The notes under the pieces are model-generated. The model saw only the letters and a list, made by a program, of their open reading frames with translations. It ran no database searches and was not told the DNA's origin. From Danio rerio (lineage: Eukaryota > Chordata > Actinopteri > Cypriniformes > Danionidae), in contig NC_133188.1 of the NCBI RefSeq assembly GCF_049306965.1, positions 9,845,501-9,909,500 on the forward strand: a stretch of 64,000 nt of DNA, read 5' to 3'. Within the stretch, counting starts at the first letter, position 1, and each line of letters starts with the position of its first letter. A program made the translations under genes and the position numbers. This document shows positions 27,647 through 39,240 of this stretch, in pieces.

Positions 27647-30600
27647 TCAGAACTCCAGCATGGACCAGTCGTGGTAAGGCATCTCTTCTAGAGGAATTCT
27701 GCACTCTGGATTCTCATGCAGACAAGCCCTCATCATATCACAGCATTCTGTGAAGAAGAAATGGAGAGGTGAGGTTATTGTTATTATTATTATTATTATA
27801 CTGTTTTTGCTTAATTGTTCTTTGATGAACATCTCACCTTGAGAGAGGGTAAATTTGGACCAGTCATGTTGGAGGTAGTACAGGTCATACGCTGATGGGA
27901 ATTCTCCATGGAGCATTGTGAACAGAAGAACCCCAAGAGAATAGACCGTCGCTGGTTTGGCCCGGTAGCATCCTTTTTCATAAAACTCTGGCGGGATGTA
28001 CGCTTCTGTGCCTGGAGGAGAGACGTTTAGTTTAGCATCATGTTGAATATATATACCAGATGGGCTTCAGCTGTGCTAATTAACCAGCTTTCAATACGTA
28101 TATTAATAATGCTTATGCACATTCATAACTAGTGTTGTCAAAAGTATCAACTACCAATCGATACCGACACTCATCACAGTCATATTTGCTGAGCATGTGA
28201 ACACCAATGGCCAATCAGTGGTGTTTAACAGCGCTCAAATTGACTTGTTAAATGTCAGAATCGATTGGTACCGAAGTCGATACTTTTGACCACACTATTC
28301 AAAACACCTACCAGAGAAGAGACTGTAGGCTGATTCCATCATGAAGTCTCCACACCCGAAGTCGATCAGCTTGACTTCCAGTGTGTCGGGGTTCACCAGC
28401 AGGTTTTGAAGCTTAATATCCCGGTGGAACACCCCGCGGTAACAGCACACGTTGGCCGCATAAACAGCTTGCCTCATGATGGTATGTGCTGTTTTCTCAC
28501 TGAGGACTCCTCCGCTGACTTCAAGGAATGCCTCCAGGTCCATGCTTGGACTAGGCCGCTCCATCACCATGACATAATGGTTTTCAAAGACCTGCCAGTC
28601 CAGAAGCTGAATAATGTTCGAACACCTGGAGCCACCGCTGGCCATGTTTGCCAAGGTGATCTCTAGAGGAAGTGGCTGGTCACATGACTGAAAACAAAAT
28701 AATAATGTTGGTTTTCAAACAAGGGTTTCTGACCACAGCCTGTGGTCTATAATAAATATAAGACTTTATAAACTGAACACAGCGAACAGAAAGTGTAGTC
28801 TACTCACAGAGCTGACATCTTGCATATTTGGGGTCTTCTGGACAAATTTAACTGCCACCTGTTTAAAGGAACAAGCCAACAATTAACATGTGCACGGAGA
28901 TCATTTCATTCAGTCATAAATCCTGAACAGAGGATTCATTCGTCAGCAGAAATGTCCAAACAATGAAAGCTCTGATGATGTTCTTTAAACAGGGAACTTC
29001 ATCAGAGGATTTGAGTCTACAAAAATGAATACCTGCAGACCATCCTGTATGCGAATCCCCTCATACACGGAGCCGAAACCTCCTTCACCAAGCTGCTTTC
29101 CGAGTTTGTAGCGGCAGCTGATGTCATCTGTTAAAAATGAAGAAAATGTCATTAAATTATAAACCAAATAAAAACACAAACAGTTGAAGTCAGAATTATT
29201 GTCAGATTTCAGAACATGATAGTTTTAATAACTCATTTCTAATAACTGATGTCTTTTATCTTTGTTGTGATGACAGTACATCATATTTACTGGATATTTT
29301 CAAGATACCAGTGTTCAGCTTAAAGTTCTGAATACTTAAACTTTATTGCTCTGCATCATTTGGGAAATATTTAAAAAATATTAATAAAAAATCACAGGAG
29401 GGTGAATAATTTTGACTTCAACTGTATAATTTTACAAAGTTTGATGAGCCTAAACAAATGTTCTGAACTCCAGCAATAAACTTACTATTGTCCAAGCAGG
29501 TCCCATCATCTGCTGTAGACTTCACAGCAGAGTCCTCTTGTGAGACCTGATCCGGTGAAGGGTTCGAGTTTTCATCCAGGGCAGAGTCACAGATGTCATC
29601 TGTTATGAGCTGCTGGCTCACTGGAGATTCATTGACCTCATCGGATGGTGAACTTGGAGGACTATCAAGCTCTTGCTCCAGGCTGTCCTCACTGAGGGAG
29701 GATTCGTTGTCTGTTGGGAAGTGAAGCTCTGCAGAGTCGTTCTCAATGACCACTGCAGAGTCAAAGCTGTTCACTTCCGGTTTAGAGTCTAAATCTTCGT
29801 CTGCTGGAGCATCAAGAGCTGGAGGTTGGAGAACTTCCAGCTCCAGGTTGCTCACAGCAGTGCAGAAGAATTTAGAGCTACTGATGGGCTCTGCGTGAAG
29901 TTCGTGGATCTCCTGCACACATAGCTGATCTAAAGAGAGGAAGGAACATCATTAATATGACTCTACAACTCTTTTTGACAAGATATTTGAACAGTTCATT
30001 TGCAGAAACATTACTCAATGTGTTTTTATTGATGATCTTCATGGGTTTTCTGCATTGAATTAGCAAACAAGTAAACTATATATATCAAAAGGCAAAGCTC
30101 ACTGAAATAAAAAATCCTAATACAAATAATTCTTATTTTTTCTGTTTTTTACACAAAACTACAAATTCTGAAGAAAATTCCTGAAATCAGCAGCCATTAA
30201 CCTTCATTGTAGGAACACAAAATACTGTGGAAGTCAATGGCTGAAAGCACCTCAAACAGGTTTAAGGAGTAAATTATGACAGAATTGTCTTGTTTATGTG
30301 AACTGTGGCTTTAAGAAACTCTTTCTAAAATGTCATCCAGTAATGTTCATTTCTGATCTTTAAACACTTATGTGATGTGTTTGGTGTGTTTAACAGTATG
30401 CTTTAGTAATTAAAAGTGCTCATAAATCTATTTTACCAACAACAGTAGCTCTTCTTCTGGAAAAACAGGCGAAGAAGATGGGAGACAATTTGAGTTTCCT
30501 CTTTTTCTGTCTCCCTGCCTGTTTTCCTGCAGCGACGGCCGGGTCATCGGTCATCAGATGACGGTGATTCTCTGTCGTGCTGCCGGTGGGTTCGAGTGGC

Positions 30601-30722
30601 TCACACGGTTGTTCGTTCGCACACTTAACACCAAACGCTTTCTTCAGACGATTAATCAGTTTTGAAAATGCCATTTTATCACTGTACTGTTGAATCGCAG
30701 AAAGTACTGAACTACTAGACAT
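27647..30722 (-). CDS. Pim-like serine/threonine kinase, copy 1
   Basis: Seven minus-strand exons, in order: 30722-30437, 29929-29486, 29127-29033, 28858-28808, 28687-28312, 28011-27838 and 27747-27647 (TGA). All borders are GT/AG and the phases agree, giving 508 aa. Residues 1-95 are basic (KKRKLKLSPIFFACFSRRR). Residues 96-243 are acidic and Ser-rich, probably disordered. The kinase domain (about 244-508) has the glycine loop GEGGFG (257-262), VAVK with catalytic Lys279, alphaC Glu301, the Pim-type hinge ERP (335-337), HRDIKLQN (380-387) and DFG (401-403). PPEF replaces APE. The ERP hinge proline, LLDW and SLGVLL place it in the Pim family, usually constitutively active cytosolic or nuclear survival kinases. 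The long acidic N-terminus is unlike PIM1-3. It lies head-to-head with the htra2-like gene. Exact orthology is unknown; zebrafish has many such genes. Confidence 0.88.
28130..28297. mobile_element. Small hAT-type MITE in a kinase intron (copy 1)
   Basis: The ends TAGTGTTGTCAAAAGTATC and the inverted GATACTTTTGACCACACTA differ at one position. The flanking 8-mers TTCATAAC and TTCAAAAC differ at one base. The same insertion is at 45940-46107, so it predates the unit duplication. Confidence 0.75.
29178..29436. mobile_element. Internally deleted AAGTCAGAATTATT-type MITE (copy 1)
   Basis: Begins CAGTTGAAGTCAGAATTATT and ends AATTTTGACTTCAACTG, with a shortened body (AGTTTTAATAACTCATTTCT; GCATCATTTGGGAAATATTT). 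Related to 17436-17990. It lies between kinase exons and is matched in unit 2 at 46988-47246. Confidence 0.7.
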
Positions 30723-30747
30723 CCAAAGAAGCTACTGAGAGTTTCTG

Positions 30748-30816
30748 CTACGTCAAAAAGCTTTATACTGTCACCGATGATGTCAGAGTTCCACAATTCC
30801 ATTTGGTATGACGTAG
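30748..30816 (-). promoter_or_regulatory. Putative promoter of pim-like copy 1 (CRE-like pair, TATA-like motif)
   Basis: Upstream of the kinase ATG are two inverted octamers, CTACGTCA (30748-30755) and TGACGTAG (30809-30816), resembling ATF/CREB sites. A minus-strand TATAAAG lies at 30761-30767. The TATA-like motif is only about 40 bases from the ATG, which would leave a very short leader; the true start site is unknown. Unit 2 differs at both the TATA-like motif and the second octamer. Confidence 0.35.
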
Positions 30817-31022
30817 AGACTTTTTAAAACACAACAAACTTCTAATGCAGGCCCGCGCTAGACTGACTGGCTCATTCGCCTTAATGTGCTCACACAGCCA
30901 CCTGCTTATACACATTTTTTCCAATTATTAATTAATTTTTGCACTTAGGCCTATGTATTTTTTTCTGTCATGCACAACTTTTTCTGTGTTTTGCTTTTTA
31001 TCACAATTATTACCATGTTTAT

Positions 31023-31023
<1 letters not shown>

Positions 31024-31098
<75 letters not shown>
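31024..31098. repeat. (GT)n microsatellite
   Basis: About 75 bases of uninterrupted GT. Unit 2 has a shorter, interrupted tract at 48847-48888. Confidence 0.9.
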
Positions 31099-31099
<1 letters not shown>

Positions 31100-32806
31100 T
31101 TCATTTATTTTGAGTAGCACATTTCAGTTATTTTATATTTTTATTATCAATTATTTATCATTTTTAACAGTATTATTATTATAATTTATATTATATTTTA
31201 TATATTATGAATATATAAATTCGTTATTCTTGTGAATTCTTTTTAAATGAATAATGCTTCAAATAATAAATTAAAAAGAAAAATATGCAACAAAATGAAG
31301 TTATCCATGTATTACCTGAAACCGCCAGTAGGTGGTGGTAGGACACTGTCTAAAGTGAATAAGACATTTATTCAGCAACAAAGCAACTGTTGTATTTATG
31401 AATAGATCAAGGATGAATCGACTCTCACAATTTATTTAACTTAAATCCACAGATTCATTCTCAAAAAATAACCCACTCTAGCCTAAATAAGGACTGAACC
31501 GATGTGAACGCTAACAGGTAGGAATAATGATCAAATTCTTGTGGATTAAACATCTTTATTGACATTAATTGCAGTAGATTTTATTAAGTTACAACAAAAG
31601 GTAGGAAATGGTTTTAATTGTGAACTGTACTTATTTTGTGTGAACATGCTACATGCTAACACCGTCACAGCATTCCAGTCAACTAATTTAGAGCTAACAA
31701 CGTTAGTCAACAGTCCCCACCTTCACTAAGTGAAAAATGCGAATTAAAAAGAAAAAATAACATAAATAAAATAAACAATTACAAATTAAACCAATGAATA
31801 TTAAAGTAAGTGTAATTAGACCTAACGTTTATTACTGTATGTCACAGGCTAGTAGCGCCAATTAGCATTTGATGCTAATGCTAACATTGATGCAACTTAA
31901 TGTAAATATTAATGTTATATTAACGGTGCTGTATCTTTAAACTATCTATTGTTTTACTTAAAAGCTCGATCAAACCTTCAACATTAACATCAGTCAGATT
32001 AATTGCTATTTGAGTGATTCTATTAATATTAACATACATTTGTTTCTGTCTAGTTAACTTTAGGAACTATACAGGGAGAGGAATTATTTAGTTTTATATT
32101 ACAGAAACTCGATATTTATTTTCTATATTTTTGTTAGGCCACAGTTTGAAATGCCATTCTGCAGGCTGAAATGGCATATTTAACACAATTAACCACGGCT
32201 TTACTACAAAAAATACAGTCAGGTTTATTTTGTGTGGATAAATGTAAGTTTACTGTAATAAAACTATGTTTTTGTCTTATTGGCTAAATGGGCTCATGAA
32301 AGTGTTTCACATAGAAATGAATAAATAATAATTAATAATAATAATTCCTTAAATTTTATAGCACGTTTCCTGCACACTCAAAGTGCTTTACGCATTGGTG
32401 CAACATGTTTCCTGAAAGGCATTTTGAAATGGAAACAATATTTTTCTTTCCCATTTATCGATGATATTTGGTCAACAATACATTTTTACGCCCAAATCAG
32501 GTAGAAGAAATTCATTTCAAAATATTACACAGGTACTACTATCCCTGCAATATATTTAATAATAAATAATAATAATAATAATAAAAAATTCACAAAAATG
32601 TTCTTTTTGTTCTTGTAAATTTTCTGATGTTTTTAGGAAACACGTTTCAGGGTTGATTTTTGATTAATTTGGAGATATGCTGTAGAGAGAGGAATCATTA
32701 AAAGGCCAGAAGTGAAAATTCTGTCGTCATTTACTCCAAACATGCTTGCGTTCTTGTGATATTTTGAGAAGTCAGTGGTCCCTCACTGATTATAAAACAC
32801 ACACAC

Positions 32807-32844
<38 letters not shown>

Positions 32845-33680
32845 TCTGAGTCTCTATGCAGTTACATTGTAATTTAAGTTATGAAAGGAAACAATATACT
32901 TTTTTTTATTTTATATTAATTATGACGTATTTAAAGGAAGACTTTTTGGCAAATAGGCTCATTTTTCAAGTCACTCAGAGTTAAACTGTTGAGTTTGATC
33001 ATTTTAATCCATTCAGCTGATCTCTGGGTCTAACAAATAGTCCAAAATCTTTGATTATTACTCCAGAATGAGAGTATAGCAAAGATTATAGAATACACAT
33101 GACGTGTCACTCGTATACTTTTGAATGGGAAAAGTGAAACAGTCATTATGGCGAATGAAGCCCCGCCTTCTAGTACAGGAGCCAATCAGTGATTGATATA
33201 TGGCAAATAAAGCCCACCTTTTAGTACATGAGCCAATCAGCGATCAGTATAGAATGACAATTGTCCAGGGGAGGGGCTTGGACTAGATGTGAGTTTCTGC
33301 AGATATTGTGTGATATGGACGTTTATAAATGAAACTAAAGGGATTGTTACTGTTTAATTTTATTGGTTATTCATAGTATGTAATGTAATCGTAATCTTGG
33401 CAAGCAGTTTTGAAGAATTTGATTTACCCATTCAAACAGAATGCCCATGTATACTTCCCGAGAGGCGTATAGGTATAGTTACTAGCCATGTCAAGCTGGA
33501 ACATAGCAGCTATTCATTTCCATCAGTCTTGGTGCATACTTTAACTACACAAGAGTCAAGTTTTACTTTAAAAACTCTTTGGAATTTTTTGAGCGAGATG
33601 CTAATGGTCTAATCTGATTCAAGGATCTATGCTAAGCTAAGCTAAAAGTTCTTCTGTCAGACCCGGAGTTTGTCTGAATG
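31100..33680. other. Intergenic between kinase and protease, unit 1
   Basis: AT-rich sequence shared with unit 2 (48890-51480). It includes a (CA)n tract at 32797-32841 and a repeat piece near 32350 (CACACTCAAAGTGCTTTAC). It was searched for the missing first exon of the htra2-like gene (transit peptide and AVPS-type start); none was recognised. Confidence 0.45.
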
Positions 33681-33687
33681 GATTTAA

Positions 33688-34898
33688 AGAGCCCCTATTA
33701 TACATTAAGAAGGGTCATATTTTTTATTTTTTTTCCTACACCCCTCCCTAACGCGATGCTAATCTGCGCTGATTGGTCCTATTGTACTCTGTTGTGATTG
33801 GTCAACAGCGTTCAGCGTGAGACGGAGAGAAATGGCCACCATGGCTTATCAACAATATTGAAGTAGTCAGAGTGCAGAGTGTATGTGTGAGTATACCTGC
33901 CAACACTCACGTTTTTTTTCCGGGAGTCTCCCGTAATTTCAGACCCATCTCCCGCCACCCTCCCGTTTTGTTATTTATCCCGGAAACTGATGATGGCCAT
34001 AGCAACGACAAGTGCCAGTGGATTGTGCATTTAAATGCAAACGCATTTAAATCCATAAACAAAGCGGCACGCGTCGCATTTTCATCATGGCATTAGACGT
34101 GATATGAGAATATAAAGAGTTAACCAGATGCACTACAAGCAGTTATAAGTAGCAAAAAAACAATTAAATACATAATTTGTAGAGAAAACAAAGAGGCAAC
34201 CATTTTAATTGCACATACTTACACTTGTGAAATAGAGAAAGAAACTGATCCATAAACTGTGTACTGTAAAGTTCCTGTCGAGCTCTGACAAAGTCCCATA
34301 CGTCAACAGACTTTTCTGATCTAAAGCACTCATCAGAAAAATGACTGGAACACAGCACAAGCCTGGGCTGTAATGTTGAGGTATTTTTGCCAAAATAAAC
34401 CTCAACCACTGACTCTTCACTGTTTCATCTTTGAGTAGAGAAAATAACACTAACTTTCCCCTCACACTTCAGAGCACAGCGTCTTCGCGACATGATTCAA
34501 CTGGCGTCTGCTGCAGTGTCCTTCTTCTTTATCTTTGCTACTGTGTTTGTGGGCGGGGCTGGTTTTTTTTAATTTTCCCGCGATTGCGCGTGCAACAAAT
34601 AGGCGGGGCCAGGCCTGGATTAAGAACTCAGGGGCCCCTGGGCACATTATCTTGTAAGGCCCCCTACCTGGCCCTACCCCTATAGTTGAATTTAAAAAAT
34701 AATAATAATATAACATTTTTTTATTAAAATGAATCTATAATTTGTTGCCCACATATTTAAATAAATGATATATAGTACATATGTATTTACAAAGATTTAA
34801 ATTAAAAATACTAATAAAATGAATGTTTTTTTAGTATACTTGTACAAGTTCACTGAAACAGTACTGAATAAATATATATATAATTTTTTAAGGGTAAT
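33688..34898 (-). mobile_element. Kolobok-like (TTAA) transposon, unit 1 copy, right part deleted
   Basis: The left end AGAGCCCCTATTAT follows TTAA (33684-33687). The sequence matches the complete unit 2 copy (51489-54489) until about 34898, where it jumps to sequence lying beyond the LINE in unit 2. It contains the THAP-like exon at 34223-34493 and the left end of the hAT-like element from 34610. Confidence 0.7.
34223..34493 (-). pseudogene. THAP-like zinc-finger exon of the Kolobok-like element (unit 1)
   Basis: Minus strand. MSRRRCALKCEGK supplies a C-x3-C pair; KDETVKSQWLRF supplies the conserved Trp; VLCSSHFSDECF supplies the C-x2-H pair and HF of a THAP DNA-binding domain. The three parts are in different frames, so the exon is frameshifted. 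A good donor GTAAGT follows at 34222-34217. THAP domains occur in Kolobok and P-type transposases, in line with the TTAA ends. Confidence 0.55.
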
Positions 34899-35138
34899 GC
34901 TGAAAAGCTGAACATTGACTTCCATAGTAGTTATTTTTCCTGCAATAAAAGTCAATAGCTAGAGGTTTTCAGCATTATTGAAAATGTCTTCTTTTGTGTT
35001 TAACAGAAGAAAGAAACTCATAACGATTTCAAATATGCAGAGGGTGAGTAAATGATGGAATCATTTTTATTTTTACTATTAATTTCACTGTTAATTTAAG
35101 TTATTGAGTTTAATTTAAAAGCCTCACCAAAATACTTT

Positions 35139-35510
35139 ATTCATTCATTCGTTTATTTTCTTTTCGGCTCAGTCCTTTTATTAATCTGGGGTCACCACAG
35201 CGGATTGAACCGCCAACTTATCCAGCATTTGTTTTTATGCAGCTGATGCCCTCCCAGCTGCAACCCATCTCTGGGGAACATACAAACATACATACTCATT
35301 CACACTCATACATACGGACAATTTAGCCTACTCAATTCACCTGTACCACATGTCTTTGGACTGTGGGGGAAACCATAGCACTCGGAGAAAACCCACGCGA
35401 ACGCAGGGAGAACATGCAAACTCCACACAGAAATGCCAACTGACTCAGCCGAGGCTCGAACCAGCGACTTTCTTGCTGTGTGGTGACAGCACTACCTACT
35501 GCGTCGCCAA
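35139..35510 (-). mobile_element. DANA-type SINE, antisense (unit 1)
   Basis: Reverse-complement DANA from ATTCATTCGTTTATTTTCTT to the tRNA-like head TTCTTGCTGTGTGGTGACAG. The same insertion is in unit 2 at 60669-61036, so it predates the duplication. Confidence 0.85.
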
Positions 35511-36724
35511 ATTACTTTATTATTTGATATAAAACTATAATTTTTTTATTTTTAAAATAATTTCCAATTATTAAAAAGCCTTTTCAGTGTCAGTTTTCAG
35601 CCAAATGCATCTAGAATTTTCAGTTTCAATCAACAAGCTTCATTTCGGTGCTTCCCTAATCTTGCTATAAGAGGGTCTTTTTGCATTGCACAACTCAAAA
35701 ACAAGGCGGCAAAACATCTAATTATTATAAACATTTTAAATTATAAACATTTAATTACTATAAAAATAGAACCAAACCCTTTTCCCCAAATGTCATTATT
35801 ATTAACAAAATTATTGTTATCAGACATTTATAAAATACTTATTTAACGTGTTGAAGCAACTCAATTCTTAAGTTTATTGGGGGAAACTTGACTGTTTTAT
35901 GTTCAACTCACTTACATTTATAAAAACAATCAAGTTAACCTAATTCTTTACTTTTTTTATCATTTCTATTGTTAAAACGTTCTCACATTTCGCAGGGTTG
36001 TAAAACCCAACAATGTTTTAACACTACACATATATTTACAATATTTTTTGTTAATTCGGTTTAATTTCTGAATGTTAAGTAATCAAAAGTGGTAGTTGTA
36101 GTTGTTGTTATTAATAATGCTGTTGTCATTTTCACTGACATTATTACTATCATTATTATTATTGTACTATCTATCTATTATATGTTTTATTTAAATCTTT
36201 ATTATTCTTGCTTCATTTTTTTGAATTGTTGTATATTTTATGTTCTCTTGTGTATATACTTTGTTTGACTTGTTCACCCAGTTACCTTTACATGCGCGCT
36301 CAACAGGATTGTTTTTTTCAGCAGGGTGTTTTATGTTGATTCTCCCTATAGAGACTTTTTGGATCACTTGTTTCTATTTTAAGATGACCAGATGGTTTTA
36401 GTTTCAGTTGTGTTTGGGAATTGTGACTAATTTTACACTCTTTCTTTTCAGACACCCCTTTTCTGGCCGTGAGGTTCCCATCTCGAATGGCTCTGGCTTT
36501 ATAATAAGTAGTGATGACCTGATAGTGACAAATGCCCATGTGGTCGCCAACAAGCGTGGTGTTCGTGTCAAACTGACCAATGGTAAGACTTACAACGCCA
36601 CAGTTCAGGATGTAGACCAGGCTGCAGACATCGCCACCATCAAAATCAATGTTAAGGTACAGATGGAGCTTTGAGGTTGTACTGTTAACATATGTAATCT
36701 TTTGGGGATATTTAATTTTTTAAT

Positions 36725-37653
36725 TAGGGATGCATCGATCCTGACACTTGGATTGGATATCGGTTCAATACTGCATATTTTTACTGGATCGGGTATCGGC
36801 CAGCAGGTACCGATCCAAATCCCATCTTGCAGGTGCTCTATATTCTGTGTAATTTATAAGCAAACAAAAGCCAGAAAGGTAGCCTTTTATAAGACAGTAG
36901 AAAGTTGTCTTGTAGGCCTACTGTATCCCAAATGTTTTGAAGCCATTCTATAGTTTAATGTGAAGTACAGATCAATATTCACATGCTTAAATTCATGTTC
37001 AGTTCTGCGCTTCCCTCCGCTGCGCCTGTCAATCATTCTCCATTTATTTACAATTCAAACTGCGTGTCACGTTCATGACAACATGAAAAACTTTCTCCAA
37101 CACTATTTGTTCCTGTTAATTTAAATAAATATTAATTTATTATATTATATTATATTAATTTATTCTAATATAATATATATTATATTGGTTCATTTCGACC
37201 TGAAACTATGAGTTCATTTCTGTTTCTAAATCATGTAGCTGTTAGATCAGCAGATCGCATTCGCAACACTGGAACTGAGTGGGTTATTACCTGCTCTTCA
37301 CACACAAAGTAGGCCTACCTGAAATGTAAAACTAGAAAAGGCTCAATAATACATTGGACAGATCCTTAACACACTGATTTCTTCCCTTTTTACTGCTGTT
37401 TTGGATTGGAAGCTGTCTCAGTGATGCATCAAGCACTTCATTCACACACCGGCTGATGTGATATGTGCCGCTCTCTAGAATTATTCTGTAACATTAAAAG
37501 TTTCTGTTTTCTCATCCTTCCGACTGAGTTTATTCTTTCGAAGGGAATACTTTTAGGATAGTTTGTAAGCCTGGCTCATTGTGGTCAAAGTTGTTGATTA
37601 AATTAATAAAAGTGAAACTGACAGGCACAATATTGATTGGTATCGGTGCATCA
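36725..37653. mobile_element. hAT-like non-autonomous element in protease intron (unit 1)
   Basis: The left end TAGGGATGCATCGATCC and the right GGTATCGGTGCATCA are roughly inverted, a style common in zebrafish hAT elements. The unit 2 copy (62259-63455) keeps about 300 bp near the right end that are missing here. No transposase was seen. Confidence 0.55.
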
Positions 37654-37659
37654 TTATTT

Positions 37660-39240
37660 TTATTGAGTCATAGTTTAATATGGTAAGAGCAAGGACTCAT
37701 TTTATTTTATTAATTTACATTTTTAGTAAAAGGTCTTTATCAAATGAGTAATTTCTTTTTGAATTTTGTTCATTTAAGAATTAAACCTATAGAATCAAAA
37801 TTGTGTCACTGTTAGTACATTAAAAGTGTGAGGTCAATATGATTTTTAAGTTTTTTTTAATGGCTCTACATTAACTTTTTTGATCACCAGCCTATATGGC
37901 TAGTAGTTTTTCAACTTTACTAGCCACTCGCCATTTTCACATTTGTTTTTGGGAAAATATATTTGCAAAATGACTTGATTTAGATGTGTTGTGTATGACA
38001 TTGCTCAATGAGCATGAGCGGTAGTGGTTTCATGGTGTTGCTTTGTAATTATTTCAGGGCTCAACATGAAGGTTGTATCAATTTTTTCTCTGGCCACACT
38101 GGAAAATAGATAAATAAATAAATTAATAAATAAACATTTCTCAGCCAAAAATGTTAAATAATTTAAAAATTTCAAAAACTAGCAAAATATATGTTATAAT
38201 ATGCACACACTTTTTATTAAATAAAACTTAAATAACAATTATTGTCATGTAGCCTGTCTAAAACTATGAAAAGTAGTTTGTCCTAGCTCCAAGACCAAGG
38301 TCTCAGATCAGCAGTTAACTATACATAAAATTTAAACTATTAAATAAATTTTACTGAAAAGAATGATAATTAAACCATATTAACAAAAAGAAAGCAGGTG
38401 AAAAACATACCGTGTGCAATAATAAAAGGATGATCAAACGCACACAGTTAACATTAGGCCCATTAATAATCTGTTCAAAGATTGTTTAAAGCTAAAGCTG
38501 CAACTGCTGCTGCATACATAAAATACCTTCTTTTTTAAAAATCTCGAGCTCTTGAAAATGGTGGATGCGTATCACTTTTTGTCCAGTCTATTTCAAACAG
38601 AACCGATTGCAGCATTGTGTTTCCAGTCAAGGTTGCTTCACGCATGGAAATGGGATCGTGCACGCTTTTAAAAAATTGCGTGCATCACATAACATTCTGT
38701 ATTCATCTGCTTTCTTTTGCTTGCGTGAACACAGTTGTTTTTGTCAGTCGGGCTGCTTCTCATTTCTAGAGGTTCATCCTTATTGTTGAACCCTACTTCA
38801 AAAAAAAAATACAATTTAAAAATGATTTTCGACCAGCCAAAGTGGATAGTGGGAGTGGCTGTCTAATCCGCCACAGCTAAAGTCTACCTGCGGTTGGTGG
38901 ATGTTAATGTCAAGCCCTGGTGTTAACCCATTAATCTGATTATACTGTATTTAGGCTTCATACACGCTGTAATATTTCAGGAGGAACCGCCGCATACAAA
39001 TATGGAAATGAACTCGAAATTGTGATAACCTTAGTGACATTTGGTTTTGTATCCTCAGATTTTTAAACGCAGTAGTATTACAGCAACTAAAGAATAATTA
39101 TAGTCATTTTTATTCATTTTTAGGTAAACCAACAGTAACAGAGGATGCTTTAATGTTTGGAAGGCCATTTTTGCAATTGATTTTTGACAGTTTTCTTTTA
39201 CCCCAGTTCTAGTACATGGCCATATAGTCTGACATAGTGT
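37660..39240. other. Protease intron, unit 1; diffuse repeats
   Basis: Shared with the right end of the window (from 63456) as far as the window reaches. Motifs such as ACTAGCCACTCGCCATTTTC (37919) and GACCAGCCAAAGTGG (38832) look like opposite parts of one decayed DNA repeat. No exon was seen. Confidence 0.35.

Noticed and set aside
30939-31184. Open frame with a long VCVCVC run
   Set aside because: It is a (GT)n microsatellite read as codons.
33872-34096. 74-codon plus-strand frame repeated in both units (33872 and 51796)
   Set aside because: Lies in the Kolobok-like element, differs by indels between units and has no recognised domain.
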